A program made the position numbers and the translations under genes. A model generated the notes under the pieces. It had not been told where the DNA came from. It worked only from the letters and a program-made list of their open reading frames with translations, and did not search any database. Shown here piece after piece: positions 34,358 through 43,374 of a stretch of 62,219 bases of DNA. The DNA is from RXIX01 sp003989075 (lineage in GTDB: Bacteria; Pseudomonadota; Gammaproteobacteria; Competibacterales; Competibacteraceae), in contig JAKOYN010000015.1 of NCBI GenBank assembly GCA_029780415.1, forward strand, positions 1 to 62,219, given 5' to 3'. The number at the start of each line of letters is the position of its first letter. Position 1 is the first letter of the stretch.

Positions 34358-35800
34358 TCAGGCCTTGGCCAGCTTGGCTTCGATAACCGGCTGCTCGCGA
34401 CGGGCAGCCCGCACAGTCATCGCCATGTTATAGACCATGACCAGCACGCCACTGACGAAGAACGCGCCACCCAGGGCCCGCCAGACATACGGGGTATGCA
34501 TGAACTCGACGGTCTCAATGAAGGTGTAGGCCAGGTTGCCGTAGTCATCGAAGGCGCGCAGCATCAGGCCTTGGCCGATACCGGCGACCCACAGCGAGAC
34601 GATGTACAGCACAATGCCGATGGTGGCCAGCCAGAAGTGGACGTAGATCAGAGTCTGGCTATAGATCTTCCGGTCCCACAGCCGCGGGATCAGATGATAG
34701 AAGGAGCCGAAGCTGACCAGCGCCACCCAGCCGAGCGCGCCGGAATGCACATGACCAACCGTCCAGTCGGTGTAGTGCGACAGGGCGTTGACGCTCTTGA
34801 GCGACATCAGCGGGCCTTCAAACGTCGACATGCCATAGAAGGACAGCGAGGTAATCAGGAACAGCATGATCGGGTCGGAGCGCAGCTTATCCCAGGCGCC
34901 GGACAGGGTCATGATGCCGTTGATCATGCCACCCCAGGAGGGCATGAGCAGAATCACGGAGAAGGTCGCAGCCAGGGTGGAGACCCAGTCGGGCAGCGAG
35001 GTCCAGTGCAGGTGATGGCCGCCGGCCCACATGTACAGGAAGATCAGCGCCCAGAAGTGGATGATGGACAGCCGGTAGGAGTAGACCGGACGACCGGCCT
35101 GCTTGGGCACGAAGTAGTACATCATGCCGAGGAAGGCGGCGGTGAGGAAGAAGCCGACCGCGTTATGGCCGTACCACCACTGGGTCATGGCATCCTGCAC
35201 GCCGGCGAACAGGCTGTAGGACTTGGTCAGGCTGACCGGAACCGCCAGGTTGTTGAAGATGTGCAGCAGGGCCACGGCCAGGATGTAGGCCAGGAAAAAC
35301 CAGTTGGCCACGTAGATATGCGGCTGGCTGCGACGACGAAGGGTCTCGACATAGATCGCGAAGTAGGACACCCACACCAGGGTAATGGCGATATCCAGCG
35401 GCCATTCGAATTCAGCGTATTCGCGGCCCTGGGTAATGCCGGAGACATAGGTCAGCGCGCCGAGCGCCACGCCGCCGGTCCAGCCCCAGAAGGTGAATTC
35501 AGCCAGCCAGGGAAAGGCCAGCCGCGCCTGGCAGGTGCGCTGCACCACGTAGTAGGAGGTAGCAAACAGAGCGCTGCCGCCGAAACCGAAGATGACCAGG
35601 GTGGTGTGAACCGGGCGCAGGCGCCCGAATGTCAGTTGCGGGATATCGAAATTCAGGAAGGGCCAGGCCAGTTCGCTGGCGATGTAGACACCAACAGACA
35701 TGCCGAGCACTGCCCACACCATCGCCATGATCGTAAATTTTCGGACGATGTCGTAGTTATACTGCTCGGCTGGCAACGCTGAGCTTTGGGCCATATCCAA
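34358..35800 (-). CDS. ccoN: cbb3-type cytochrome c oxidase subunit I CcoN
   Basis: 480 residues, twelve helices. The haem and CuB ligands lie in RPVHTTLVIFGFGG, YGHNAVGFFLTAAFLG, IHFWALIFLYMWAGGHHLHW and DWTVGHVHSGALGWV. It is the high-affinity, proton-pumping oxygen-reducing subunit used at low oxygen. AAGGAGA lies seven bases before the ATG. First gene of the operon running leftward to 26996. Confidence 0.97.
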   Translation of the reverse strand: MDMAQSSALPAEQYNYDIVRKFTIMAMVWAVLGMSVGVYIASELAWPFLNFDIPQLTFGRLRPVHTTLVIFGFGGSALFATSYYVVQRTCQARLAFPWLAEFTFWGWTGGVALGALTYVSGITQGREYAEFEWPLDIAITLVWVSYFAIYVETLRRRSQPHIYVANWFFLAYILAVALLHIFNNLAVPVSLTKSYSLFAGVQDAMTQWWYGHNAVGFFLTAAFLGMMYYFVPKQAGRPVYSYRLSIIHFWALIFLYMWAGGHHLHWTSLPDWVSTLAATFSVILLMPSWGGMINGIMTLSGAWDKLRSDPIMLFLITSLSFYGMSTFEGPLMSLKSVNALSHYTDWTVGHVHSGALGWVALVSFGSFYHLIPRLWDRKIYSQTLIYVHFWLATIGIVLYIVSLWVAGIGQGLMLRAFDDYGNLAYTFIETVEFMHTPYVWRALGGAFFVSGVLVMVYNMAMTVRAARREQPVIEAKLAKA

Positions 35801-35839
35801 GTCTCCTTAGCAAGCCTTGAGGTTTGGAGTTTTTTTAAT

Positions 35840-35874
35840 CGTTTTCCGATACTTGTTGTCGGGATTGGAAAACG
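35840..35874 (-). promoter_or_regulatory. Imperfect dyad in the ccoN leader
   Basis: CGTTTTCC (35840-35847) and GGAAAACG (35867-35874) flank an inner CCGA/TCGG pair. It lies between the candidate promoter and ccoN and may be an operator or leader hairpin. No FNR-type TTGAT-N4-ATCAA site was found. Confidence 0.4.
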
Positions 35875-35900
35875 CGTCAGGTGGGTCTGGACGACGGGCT

Positions 35901-35930
35901 ATTCTACTAACATCCGTAGCGCTTGCTCAA
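35901..35930 (-). promoter_or_regulatory. Candidate promoter of the cco operon
   Basis: On the minus strand TTGAGC, 18-base spacer, TAGAAT, about 100 bases upstream of ccoN. Confidence 0.45.
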
Positions 35931-36062
35931 TCAGCATCGGCTAATATTATGAAAAAATAAGGATTGCCCGGGAACTTTTTTTGTGGGTTTCCAGACACGT
36001 CAGCAGCCGCCTTAATGGATGGCGGCGCAGCAACCGGCGAGCGGCTGCCGCGCGCAAGTGCT

Positions 36063-36350
36063 CTATTCGTGAGCGATGGGCTGATCGGTGAACAGATAGT
36101 CCTTCAATTCCTTGTCGAAGGCCGGATCCTGGCGGCGGATCCACTCCAGCACCATGGCGGCGTGCTCCTTCTCCTCATCGCGGTTATGGGCCAGGATCGC
36201 CTTCAGCGCCGGATCCCTGCAGGCATCGACACGCTGGTTATACCAGTCCACCGCTTCCAGTTCCTCCATTAGCGAGATAATCGCCCGATGCATGTCCCGG
36301 GTGGCGTCGGACAATTCATTGATCGGCTCGTGGTAGCCTTCATTCGCCAT
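36063..36350 (-). CDS. Encapsulated-ferritin-family (EncFtn) protein
   Basis: 95 residues, two helices. MEELEAVDWYNQR and HNRDEEKEHAAM match the encapsulin-associated ferritin of Rhodospirillum rubrum; Glu30, Glu60 and His63 correspond to its ferroxidase residues Glu32, Glu62 and His65, with Trp36/Tyr37 nearby. Such proteins form ring-shaped decamers and oxidise iron. The sequence stops at QPIAHE without the C-terminal targeting peptide that directs EncFtn into encapsulin shells, and no shell gene is present in the window. GAGGA precedes the ATG. Confidence 0.85.
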   Translation of the reverse strand: MANEGYHEPINELSDATRDMHRAIISLMEELEAVDWYNQRVDACRDPALKAILAHNRDEEKEHAAMVLEWIRRQDPAFDKELKDYLFTDQPIAHE

Positions 36351-36403
36351 TGCGGATTCCTCGTCGGTTATGGGCCAGTGGCCAAGCTGTATCAGCCATC
36401 CAC

Positions 36404-36431
36404 AGTGTAGGTGAAGCAGTGTAGGTGAAGC
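36404..36431. repeat. 14-bp tandem duplication before the bioC stop
   Basis: AGTGTAGGTGAAGC occurs twice head to tail, next to the bioC stop codon at 36433. Confidence 0.8.
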
Positions 36432-36432
36432 G

Positions 36433-37323
36433 TTAGCGGCGGCGCAGTTGCGCCAGCGGAAAGACCGCCGGACCGTTACCCGGCCGGGGTCGCGCCTGCT
36501 CCGGCAACGGCCCCCAGGCGTGACCGTACACCAGCTCGCAGGAGATCGACAGGCGGCCCTCAGCGTTCCGTGCAGCGGTACAGGCGGTGCGCAATGCCTG
36601 CAAGCGGCCCTTGCCGGTCAGGCCACGCGCCCGCCCGGCGGTGACATTGGTCGCGCCGAGCGCCTTGAGATCGCGCAGCAGCGCATCGACATCGCCATAG
36701 CTCAGGGTCAGCCGCTCGACATCCATCACCGGCTCGGCCAGCCGCGCCCGCAGCAGTGCATCGCCGATATCGTGCATGTCGAGAAACGCGTTGACGTGGT
36801 TATAGCTATCCACCGTAGCCCAGGCGCGGCGCAGTTCGCCCAGGGTATCCGGCCCCAGGGTGCTGAACATCAACGCTCCGCCCGGACGCAGCACGCGGCG
36901 AAACTCGGCAAACACCGGGTCCAGATCCAGATACCAGGGCAAGGCCAGATTGGAGAAAATCAGATCACAGCTGGCATCGGCCAGCGGCAGCGCCACCGCC
37001 TCGGCAACCGCGCCATGCAGACTGCGCAACCAGGGCGCCCGCCGCTGCGCCGCCCTGACCAGCGCCGGCGCCAGATCCAGACCAATGACCCGCGCCTTGC
37101 GATACTTCTTCATCAGAGCCGCCGTGATCAGGCCCGTGCCACAGCCGACATCGACGATCACCGCCGGGCGCAGGGTCAACAGATCCAGCCGTTCCAACAG
37201 ACGCTGGCCGACTTCACGGTGCAGAAATGCGGCCTGATCGTAACCCGGAGCTGCCTTTTCCAGAGCGCGGCGCAGCAGGCGTCGATCCAGTTCGAAAGGT
37301 CCGCCCTCGCTCCCTTCAGCCAT
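36433..37323 (-). CDS. bioC: Malonyl-[acyl carrier protein] O-methyltransferase BioC
   Basis: 296 residues. The SAM-binding fold shows VDVGCGTGLITAAL and the post-motif LIFSNLALPWYLD typical of BioC. It methylates malonyl-ACP so it can enter fatty acid synthesis as the pimelate precursor. ATG 37323 is used; longer frames add Arg-rich sequence that belongs to bioH. It overlaps bioH by eight bases. Confidence 0.9.
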   Translation of the reverse strand: MAEGSEGGPFELDRRLLRRALEKAAPGYDQAAFLHREVGQRLLERLDLLTLRPAVIVDVGCGTGLITAALMKKYRKARVIGLDLAPALVRAAQRRAPWLRSLHGAVAEAVALPLADASCDLIFSNLALPWYLDLDPVFAEFRRVLRPGGALMFSTLGPDTLGELRRAWATVDSYNHVNAFLDMHDIGDALLRARLAEPVMDVERLTLSYGDVDALLRDLKALGATNVTAGRARGLTGKGRLQALRTACTAARNAEGRLSISCELVYGHAWGPLPEQARPRPGNGPAVFPLAQLRRR

Positions 37324-38113
37324 CGAGAAAACTCCGTAGAGCGTCGATAAACGCCGGCAAATGGGAAAAAAACGGCGCATGACCCGCGCGGGGAAAGACC
37401 TGCACGCGACCATTGGGCAGGTGCTGGCACGTCGCGATCCCGGCCGCTGCCGGCACCAATTGATCCCGCTGCCCCATCAACAGCAGCGTCGGACACAGCA
37501 GCGTCGACAGCGCGGCGCGCAGATCGGCGTTTTCCAGAATGGCCAGCCCATCCTCCAGGGCTGCCACGTCCGGCTCACCGTGCTGAAACAGCATCGCCTT
37601 AAGCTGATGCAATTGCGCGCTGGCATGTTCGCTGCCATGCACTTCCAGGGCGATAAAGCGGCGCAGCACGGCCCGATAATCCTGGCGCAACTCAGCAGCA
37701 AAGCGATGCAGCACCGGCCGGGCGATGCCATGCGGCCAATCGGCGCGCTGCACGAAGCAGGGCGTGCTATTGACCAGCACCAGCCGCGTCACCCGCGCCG
37801 GATCGCTGATCGCCACCTGCTGCGCGACCAGCCCGCCCAGCGACCAGCCCACCCAGGCCGCTGGGCCTGGCACTGCTGCCGCGACCAGCGCCGCCAGATC
37901 GGCCAGATCATGACCAGCGCCGGCAGCGCGACTGTAGCCATGACCGGGCAGATCCAGCACGGTCACGCGATAATGATCCAGCAGGGCCTCGGCGACATCT
38001 TCCCAGACGCCGGCGTGCATGCCCCAGCCATGCACCAGCACCACATCGGGACCGCTGCCGCTGGTATGCACATAGAGTGGCGCGGACCCTGCAGCGGTTG
38101 TGGGCAAGTGCAT
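37316..38113 (-). CDS. bioH: Pimeloyl-[acyl carrier protein] methyl ester esterase BioH
   Basis: 265 residues, alpha/beta hydrolase. The catalytic Ser is in VGWSLGGLV, Asp in GQRDQLVP and His in AGHAPFFSHP-like AGHAPFFSHL. It releases pimeloyl-ACP after chain extension begun by BioC. ATG 38113 lies two bases after the stop of the preceding membrane-protein gene, so they form one operon. Confidence 0.9.
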   Translation of the reverse strand: MHLPTTAAGSAPLYVHTSGSGPDVVLVHGWGMHAGVWEDVAEALLDHYRVTVLDLPGHGYSRAAGAGHDLADLAALVAAAVPGPAAWVGWSLGGLVAQQVAISDPARVTRLVLVNSTPCFVQRADWPHGIARPVLHRFAAELRQDYRAVLRRFIALEVHGSEHASAQLHQLKAMLFQHGEPDVAALEDGLAILENADLRAALSTLLCPTLLLMGQRDQLVPAAAGIATCQHLPNGRVQVFPRAGHAPFFSHLPAFIDALRSFLDG

Positions 38114-38115
38114 GT

Positions 38116-38547
38116 TCAAGCGACCGTTCCGGCCAGCGGATGGCCCTCGCTGTCGAGCGGAATATCCACCCACTCATCCTTATGGATGCGCCGCAGATCG
38201 ATAATCGACCAGGGCACCAGAACCAGTATGGCCAGCACCCAGGCCAGCAGGTGCCAAATCCAGCCCCCGCCCGGGATAAAGGTGGCGATGACGATGAAAA
38301 AGCCGGTGGTGCCATAGAAGCGGTAGGCGGCCTGCTGGGTGTAGTGGCCGACCTTGGGGTTGGGGTGATGGCGATTCATGGCATACACCAGCATCGACGC
38401 GCCGAACCAGAAAATCAGTAAGGGAAATGGCACCAGAATGGCGATGATGTTGCCATAATTCATCAGCGCCGCTGCCCGTTTGGCCGATGTGCCGCGCGCA
38501 ACCTTGCCGATGATGGTGTCTTCGCTCTGCTGCTCCAGAATATGCAT
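38116..38547 (-). CDS. Conserved-looking membrane protein of unknown function
   Basis: 143 residues. A cytoplasmic N-terminus (HILEQQSEDTIIGKVARG) is followed by three hydrophobic segments (NIIAILVPFPLLIFWFGASM, FYGTTGFFIVIATFIP, LLAWVLAILVLVPWSI) and an acidic tail. No family is recognised. It is the first gene of the operon with bioH and bioC, at the position where bioB-bioF usually stand, and is divergent from comF. Confidence 0.75.
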   Translation of the reverse strand: MHILEQQSEDTIIGKVARGTSAKRAAALMNYGNIIAILVPFPLLIFWFGASMLVYAMNRHHPNPKVGHYTQQAAYRFYGTTGFFIVIATFIPGGGWIWHLLAWVLAILVLVPWSIIDLRRIHKDEWVDIPLDSEGHPLAGTVA

Positions 38548-38693
38548 ATGGATGTCCCAGGTTCACGAGGATCGCAGGTACAGGAAAAGCCTGCGGTGGA
38601 CGTGATGTCCGTGATGATTTGGTTCGATTCAGTCCGTCCAGCACCGGCACGCCGCCGGTCCTGATCGGGCCCGGTCTGAAGAGTGATGCGGCC

Positions 38694-39428
38694 ATGTTGG
38701 GAAACGCTCTACCCCTTGTCAATGTTCGCCAGGCGCTGCTGAACGTCGGGCGGCACGCTCTGCGCCTGGTGCTGCCTTCGGTCTGCCTGCTGTGCGGCGC
38801 GGCCGGCATCGAGGGCCTCGACCTGTGTCCCGGCTGTGCCGCCGACCTGCCGCGCAACCGGGATGCCTGTCCGGGCTGTGCGCAGCCCGATACCCACGGC
38901 CTGTGTCCGCACTGCCAGGATCAGCCCCTGCCCTTCGCACGGGCTTTTGTGCCCTTTCGCTATCGACCACCGCTTGATTTCCTGGTTCGCCGCCTTAAAT
39001 TCGCCAGCCAGCTCGGCCCGGCGCGGCCGCTGGGCATGCTGTTCACCGAGGCGCTGGCCATGCGCGACGGACCGCTGCCGGATGGCATCGTACCGGTTCC
39101 CCTGCATCCGCTGCGCCTGCGCGAGCGCGGGTTCAATCAGTCCCTGGAACTGGCGCGCATCGCGGCACACCGTTTCGATCTGCCGGTGTGGCATGACGGT
39201 CTGCATCGCATTCGCTATACCACCGCGCAGGCCCGGCTTGACGCCGCACGCCGGGCCACCAACCCGCTAGGCGCATTCGCCCCCGGCCGTTCGCTGGCCG
39301 GGCAGCGTCTGGCACTGTTCGATGATGTCGTCACCACGGCCAGCACTGCCGCTGAATGCGCGCGGGTGCTGCGCGCTGCGGGTGCAATCGACATTGAATT
39401 GTGGGCCATCGCCCGCACTGCACTTTAG
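38694..39428 (+). CDS. comF: ComF-family phosphoribosyltransferase-like protein
   Basis: 244 residues. N-terminal zinc-finger-like CLLCGAAG, CPGCAADL, CPGCAQ and CPHC pairs precede a PRTase domain with RERGFNQSLELA and the PRPP loop LFDDVVTTASTAAE. It is linked to competence/DNA uptake and known as GntX/ComFC in other bacteria. ATG 38694 gives the normal length; comF beside bio genes is a common gammaproteobacterial layout. Confidence 0.9.
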   Translation: MLGNALPLVNVRQALLNVGRHALRLVLPSVCLLCGAAGIEGLDLCPGCAADLPRNRDACPGCAQPDTHGLCPHCQDQPLPFARAFVPFRYRPPLDFLVRRLKFASQLGPARPLGMLFTEALAMRDGPLPDGIVPVPLHPLRLRERGFNQSLELARIAAHRFDLPVWHDGLHRIRYTTAQARLDAARRATNPLGAFAPGRSLAGQRLALFDDVVTTASTAAECARVLRAAGAIDIELWAIARTAL

Positions 39429-39518
39429 AGCGCAAGCGGGTGCGAAACCTTACCCCGCAGCCATTGAAATCCCGTACAATGCCGCGCCAGTTTGCCCCCC
39501 CAGCGATACTGGCGTGCC

Positions 39519-41648
39519 ATGAAGACGATTCTACCGGCTTTCGATCAGGCTATTCGCTCGCACGACGACCTGCTGCAGCGTCGCGGCCTGCATCTGTGGA
39601 TCGGCGCCGAGCCGACCTTCACCGATCACTGCTCCGAAGCGCCGGAATGGCTGCATGCCGCGCTCGGACCTACCAAGGAAAGCCGCGCCCGGCAGATGCT
39701 GGCGACTTTCGTGGAGCCAGACACCGGCGGCGTGGTGTTGCGCACACTCGGCCGCCAGTATCCGCGTGAAGAACAGCCCCGCTGGAGTCTGGGCGTTTAC
39801 CAGCGCCGCGACGGTCAGCCAATCTGGTCAGGCCCACCCGACCCGCTGCAACAGACCGATCTTCCCGTCACCAGCGCCGAGCAGCTCGATGCCTTCTGGG
39901 AACAGATCACTCACGAATTGAGTGCGCGCGGCTGGCCGGCGCTGTTATTCAGCACCGACACGGTGCCGCAACTGCGCATTGCCTTCCGCTGCGACACGCT
40001 GCCACTACTGGCCAATCCCCAGCGCGACTGTCGCCTGGCCCGGCCCAGTCTGCATCAGCAGCCGATTCCCGCCGAGGGATTGCGCGATGAACTGGCTGAG
40101 GAAGGCGTTTATCTGCTCGGGATCAGCCTGCTGCCGGATCGCGCCGCCGCCGTGCCCTGCGTCGAATTGCCCGCCTGCAGCAGCATAGCGCTGTTCATGG
40201 CCCTGTTGGAGGCAATCGGCGCCGCCGCGCGCCGGACCGGACTGGCGACGCTGGTGCTGAACGGTTTTCCGCCGCCAGTGGATGCCACGATCGCCTGGAC
40301 CACCCTGACGCCGGACCCGGCCGTGGTCGAGGTCAATCTGGCACCGGCCGCAAATGTCAGCACCTTTCTGAGCTGGAACCGGCACTGTTTCCACGCCGCC
40401 CACACGGCTGGCCTGGCACCCTATCGCCTGCACTACAATGGCCAGATCACTGATTCCGGTGGCGGCGGCCAGATCACCCTGGGCGGACCGGATCCGCAGA
40501 GCAGCCCGTTCCTGCTGCATCCACGCCTGCTGCCCGCGCTGGTGGGTTTCTTCAACCGCCATCCGGCGTTGTCTTTTCTGTTTGCCAGCGACTTCGCCGG
40601 CAATTCCAGCCAGGCCCCGCGCGCCGACGAGCGTACCAGCGACGTGTTCGAGGAACTGGCCCTGACGCTGGAGCTGCTGCAGCGGCAGCGCAATCCAACT
40701 CCGGAGCTGATCTGGCAAACCCTGTCCCCGTTTCTCGCTGACCCGGCCGGCAATCCACACCGCAGCGAGATCAATATTGAGAAGCTGTGGAATCCGCACC
40801 TGCCCGGACGCGGTCAGCTCGGGCTGGTAGAGTTCCGCGCCTTTCGCATGCCACCAACCCCGGAACGGCTGGCAGCGCTGGCGGTGCTGCTGCGCGCACT
40901 GCTTGCCCTGCTGATCCAGCAGCCCGACAACCGCGCGCCGGTGCACTGGGGCCGCGAATTGCACGACCGCTTCGCCCTGCCCTTCTACCTGCACGCCGAT
41001 TTTTGGGATGTGCTCGACGAACTGGCCCGCGCCGGTCTGGGCCTGGGCCAGCCGCTGATCAGCGAACTGCTCGATGAGGACTATCACCTGCTTGGCACGA
41101 CCACGCTGGGCGAGTGCCAGTTGAGCGTGCGCCGCGCCCTGGAATTCTGGCCGCTGCTCGGCGATGCCCTGTCGCAGGAGCATGGCCACTCGCGGCTGGT
41201 CGATGCCAGCAGTGCCCGTCTGGAAATCCGCCTGTGCGCGCTGCCGGGCGCGGCGCCGGGAGCGCTGGCCGACTGGCACCTGACCGCCAATGGCTATCGC
41301 CTGCCACTGCGTAGCGAAAACGATCTCGGCGGGGAAACCCGGCTGCTCGGGCTGCGCTATCGCCGCTTCAAGCCCTGGACCGGGCTGCACCCGACCCTGG
41401 AGGCACAGGGGCCGATCACGCTGCAACTCAGCCATCCACAGCGGCCTGAGGCGCTGCGGGTAACCCTGCACGAGTGGCGGCCCGCAGGCGGTGGCTACGA
41501 CGGGCTGCCCACCGATCCTGCCGAGGCGGCAGCGCGCCGCGCCGAGCGCTTCGTAGTCGAGCGGCTCGCCGGTGTGCCGGCCAGCACCGGCCTGGAAGCT
41601 CCGGCGCGTGCTCTGACACCCTACTGCTTCGATCTGCGCTGGCTCTAG
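39519..41648 (+). CDS. Stand-alone DUF2126 (putative amidoligase) protein
   Basis: 709 residues. GLHLWIGAEPTFTDH, IEKLWNPHLPGRGQLGLVEFRAFRMPP and the late LRYRRFKPWTGLHPTLEAQGP are characteristic of DUF2126, usually the C-terminal part of proteins of about 1,100 residues that start with a transglutaminase-like domain. That N-terminal domain is absent here, and no transglutaminase, alpha-E or circularly permuted ATP-grasp gene lies beside it. Amidoligase activity is a prediction for the family, not demonstrated. ATG 39519 is chosen over an upstream in-frame ATG at 39492. Confidence 0.8.
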   Translation: MKTILPAFDQAIRSHDDLLQRRGLHLWIGAEPTFTDHCSEAPEWLHAALGPTKESRARQMLATFVEPDTGGVVLRTLGRQYPREEQPRWSLGVYQRRDGQPIWSGPPDPLQQTDLPVTSAEQLDAFWEQITHELSARGWPALLFSTDTVPQLRIAFRCDTLPLLANPQRDCRLARPSLHQQPIPAEGLRDELAEEGVYLLGISLLPDRAAAVPCVELPACSSIALFMALLEAIGAAARRTGLATLVLNGFPPPVDATIAWTTLTPDPAVVEVNLAPAANVSTFLSWNRHCFHAAHTAGLAPYRLHYNGQITDSGGGGQITLGGPDPQSSPFLLHPRLLPALVGFFNRHPALSFLFASDFAGNSSQAPRADERTSDVFEELALTLELLQRQRNPTPELIWQTLSPFLADPAGNPHRSEINIEKLWNPHLPGRGQLGLVEFRAFRMPPTPERLAALAVLLRALLALLIQQPDNRAPVHWGRELHDRFALPFYLHADFWDVLDELARAGLGLGQPLISELLDEDYHLLGTTTLGECQLSVRRALEFWPLLGDALSQEHGHSRLVDASSARLEIRLCALPGAAPGALADWHLTANGYRLPLRSENDLGGETRLLGLRYRRFKPWTGLHPTLEAQGPITLQLSHPQRPEALRVTLHEWRPAGGGYDGLPTDPAEAAARRAERFVVERLAGVPASTGLEAPARALTPYCFDLRWL

Positions 41649-41663
41649 CCAACGATCAATACC

Positions 41664-41692
41664 CGCCCGTTCTCCAGGTTGGTGAACGGGCG
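41664..41692 (+). terminator. Hairpin downstream of the DUF2126 gene
   Basis: CGCCCGTTC, eleven-base loop, GAACGGGCG, a perfect 9-bp stem without a clear U run. It separates DUF2126 from pgm. Confidence 0.5.
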
Positions 41693-41742
41693 CATAATCA
41701 CCATGTTTATTCCGGAAAAAACCGCCACAGGGGATTTTTGCC

Positions 41743-43374
41743 ATGAGCGTTGAAACCGTCGCCACGCAGCCCTTCCAGGATCAGAAACCCGGCACCTCGG
41801 GCCTGCGCAAGAAAGTCCGGGTTTTCCAGCGCCCGCACTACCTGGAAAACTTCGTACAGAGCATCTTCGATACCCAGAAGGGCTATCAGGATGCGCCCCT
41901 GGTAGTCGGCGGCGATGGCCGCTTCTACAACCGGCAGGCGATCCAAACCATCCTGCGCATCGCCGCTGCCAATGGCTGCAATCAGGTGCTGCTCGGACGT
42001 GGCGGCATCTTCTCGACACCCGCAGTTTCACACATGATCCGCAAGCATCGCGCCTGCGGCGGCATCATCCTCTCGGCCAGCCACAATCCTGGCGGTCCCG
42101 ACGAGGATTTCGGCATCAAATTCAACACTCCCAATGGCGGGCCGGCGCCGGAAAAGGTCACCGAGGCCATCTACACCGCCACCCTGCACATCAGCCGCTA
42201 CCATACCCTCACGACCCCGGATATTGATCTCGACCGCCTCGGCACCACCCTGGTCGGCGACATGCGCGTAGACATCGTCGATTCGGTGCGCGATTACGCC
42301 GATCTGATGGAAGATCTGTTCGATTTCGACCAAATCCGGAATCTGTTCGCCTCCGGCTTCCGCATGCGCTTTGACGCCATGCATGCCGTCACTGGCCCCT
42401 ATGCCACGGAAATTCTGGAAAACCGCCTTGGTGCACCGGCCGGGACGGTAGTCAATGGCGTGCCACTGGAGGATTTCGGCCACGGCCATCCCGATCCCAA
42501 TCTGGTCTACGCCAAGGAACTGGCCGATCACCTGTTCGCCGCAGATGCACCCGACTTTGGCGCCGCCTCCGATGGCGATGGCGACCGCAACATGGTGCTG
42601 GGCCGGCATTTCTTCGTCACCCCCAGCGACAGCCTGGCGGTGATTCTGGCCAATGCCGCGCTGGCACCCGGCTATCGTTCGCGCGTCACCGGCGTAGCCC
42701 GCTCGATGCCAACCAGTCAGGCCGCTGACCGGGTCGCCGCCAAGCTCGGGCTGCACTGCTACGAGACGCCAACCGGCTGGAAGTTCTTCGGCAATCTGCT
42801 CGACGCCAACAAGATCACCCTGTGTGGCGAGGAAAGCTTCGGCACCGGCTCCGACCATGTGCGCGAGAAGGACGGACTGTGGGCGGTGCTGTTCTGGCTG
42901 AACATCCTCGCCGAGCGTCGCCAGTCGGTAGCCGAGATCGTCCACGAGCACTGGCGCCTCTATGGGCGCAACTACTACACCCGGCATGACTACGAAGCAG
43001 TGGACAGCGCCGCTGCCAATGCGCTGATCGACGCCCTGCGCGCCGCTACCGCCACTTTGCCCGGGCAAGCGCTGGGCCGTTATGTGGTCGATTATGCTGA
43101 TGATTTCCGCTATCTCGACCCAATCGACGACAGCATCAGCGACAAGCAGGGCGTACGCATCGGCTTCCGGGACGGTTCGCGCATCGTTTACCGACTGTCC
43201 GGCACGGGTACCGAGGGCGCAACGCTGCGGGTCTACATCGAGGCCTACGAGCCCGACCCGGCCCGCCATGATCTGGACACCCAGCAGGCCCTGGCCGAAC
43301 TGATCGCCATCGCCAATGAGCTGGCCGGTATCCGCGAACGCACCGGGCGCGCCGCGCCGACCGTCATTACCTAG
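41743..43374 (+). CDS. pgm: Alpha-D-glucose phosphate-specific phosphoglucomutase
   Basis: 543 residues, full length. It opens FQDQKPGTSGLRKKV, the phosphoserine loop is SASHNPGG, the Mg site is SDGDGDRNM, the sugar loop GEESFGTGSDH and the phosphate site RLSGTGTEGATLR. It interconverts glucose 1-phosphate and 6-phosphate for glycogen or nucleotide-sugar supply. The stop codon overlaps the convergent HAD gene by four bases. Confidence 0.96.
   Translation: MSVETVATQPFQDQKPGTSGLRKKVRVFQRPHYLENFVQSIFDTQKGYQDAPLVVGGDGRFYNRQAIQTILRIAAANGCNQVLLGRGGIFSTPAVSHMIRKHRACGGIILSASHNPGGPDEDFGIKFNTPNGGPAPEKVTEAIYTATLHISRYHTLTTPDIDLDRLGTTLVGDMRVDIVDSVRDYADLMEDLFDFDQIRNLFASGFRMRFDAMHAVTGPYATEILENRLGAPAGTVVNGVPLEDFGHGHPDPNLVYAKELADHLFAADAPDFGAASDGDGDRNMVLGRHFFVTPSDSLAVILANAALAPGYRSRVTGVARSMPTSQAADRVAAKLGLHCYETPTGWKFFGNLLDANKITLCGEESFGTGSDHVREKDGLWAVLFWLNILAERRQSVAEIVHEHWRLYGRNYYTRHDYEAVDSAAANALIDALRAATATLPGQALGRYVVDYADDFRYLDPIDDSISDKQGVRIGFRDGSRIVYRLSGTGTEGATLRVYIEAYEPDPARHDLDTQQALAELIAIANELAGIRERTGRAAPTVIT

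Noticed and set aside
34496..35782. 428-codon plus-strand frame
   Set aside because: Antisense to ccoN; composition follows the codon-position bias of ccoN.
35900..35945. FNR/ANR box upstream of ccoN
   Set aside because: The best match (TTGAGC...) lacks the second half-site.
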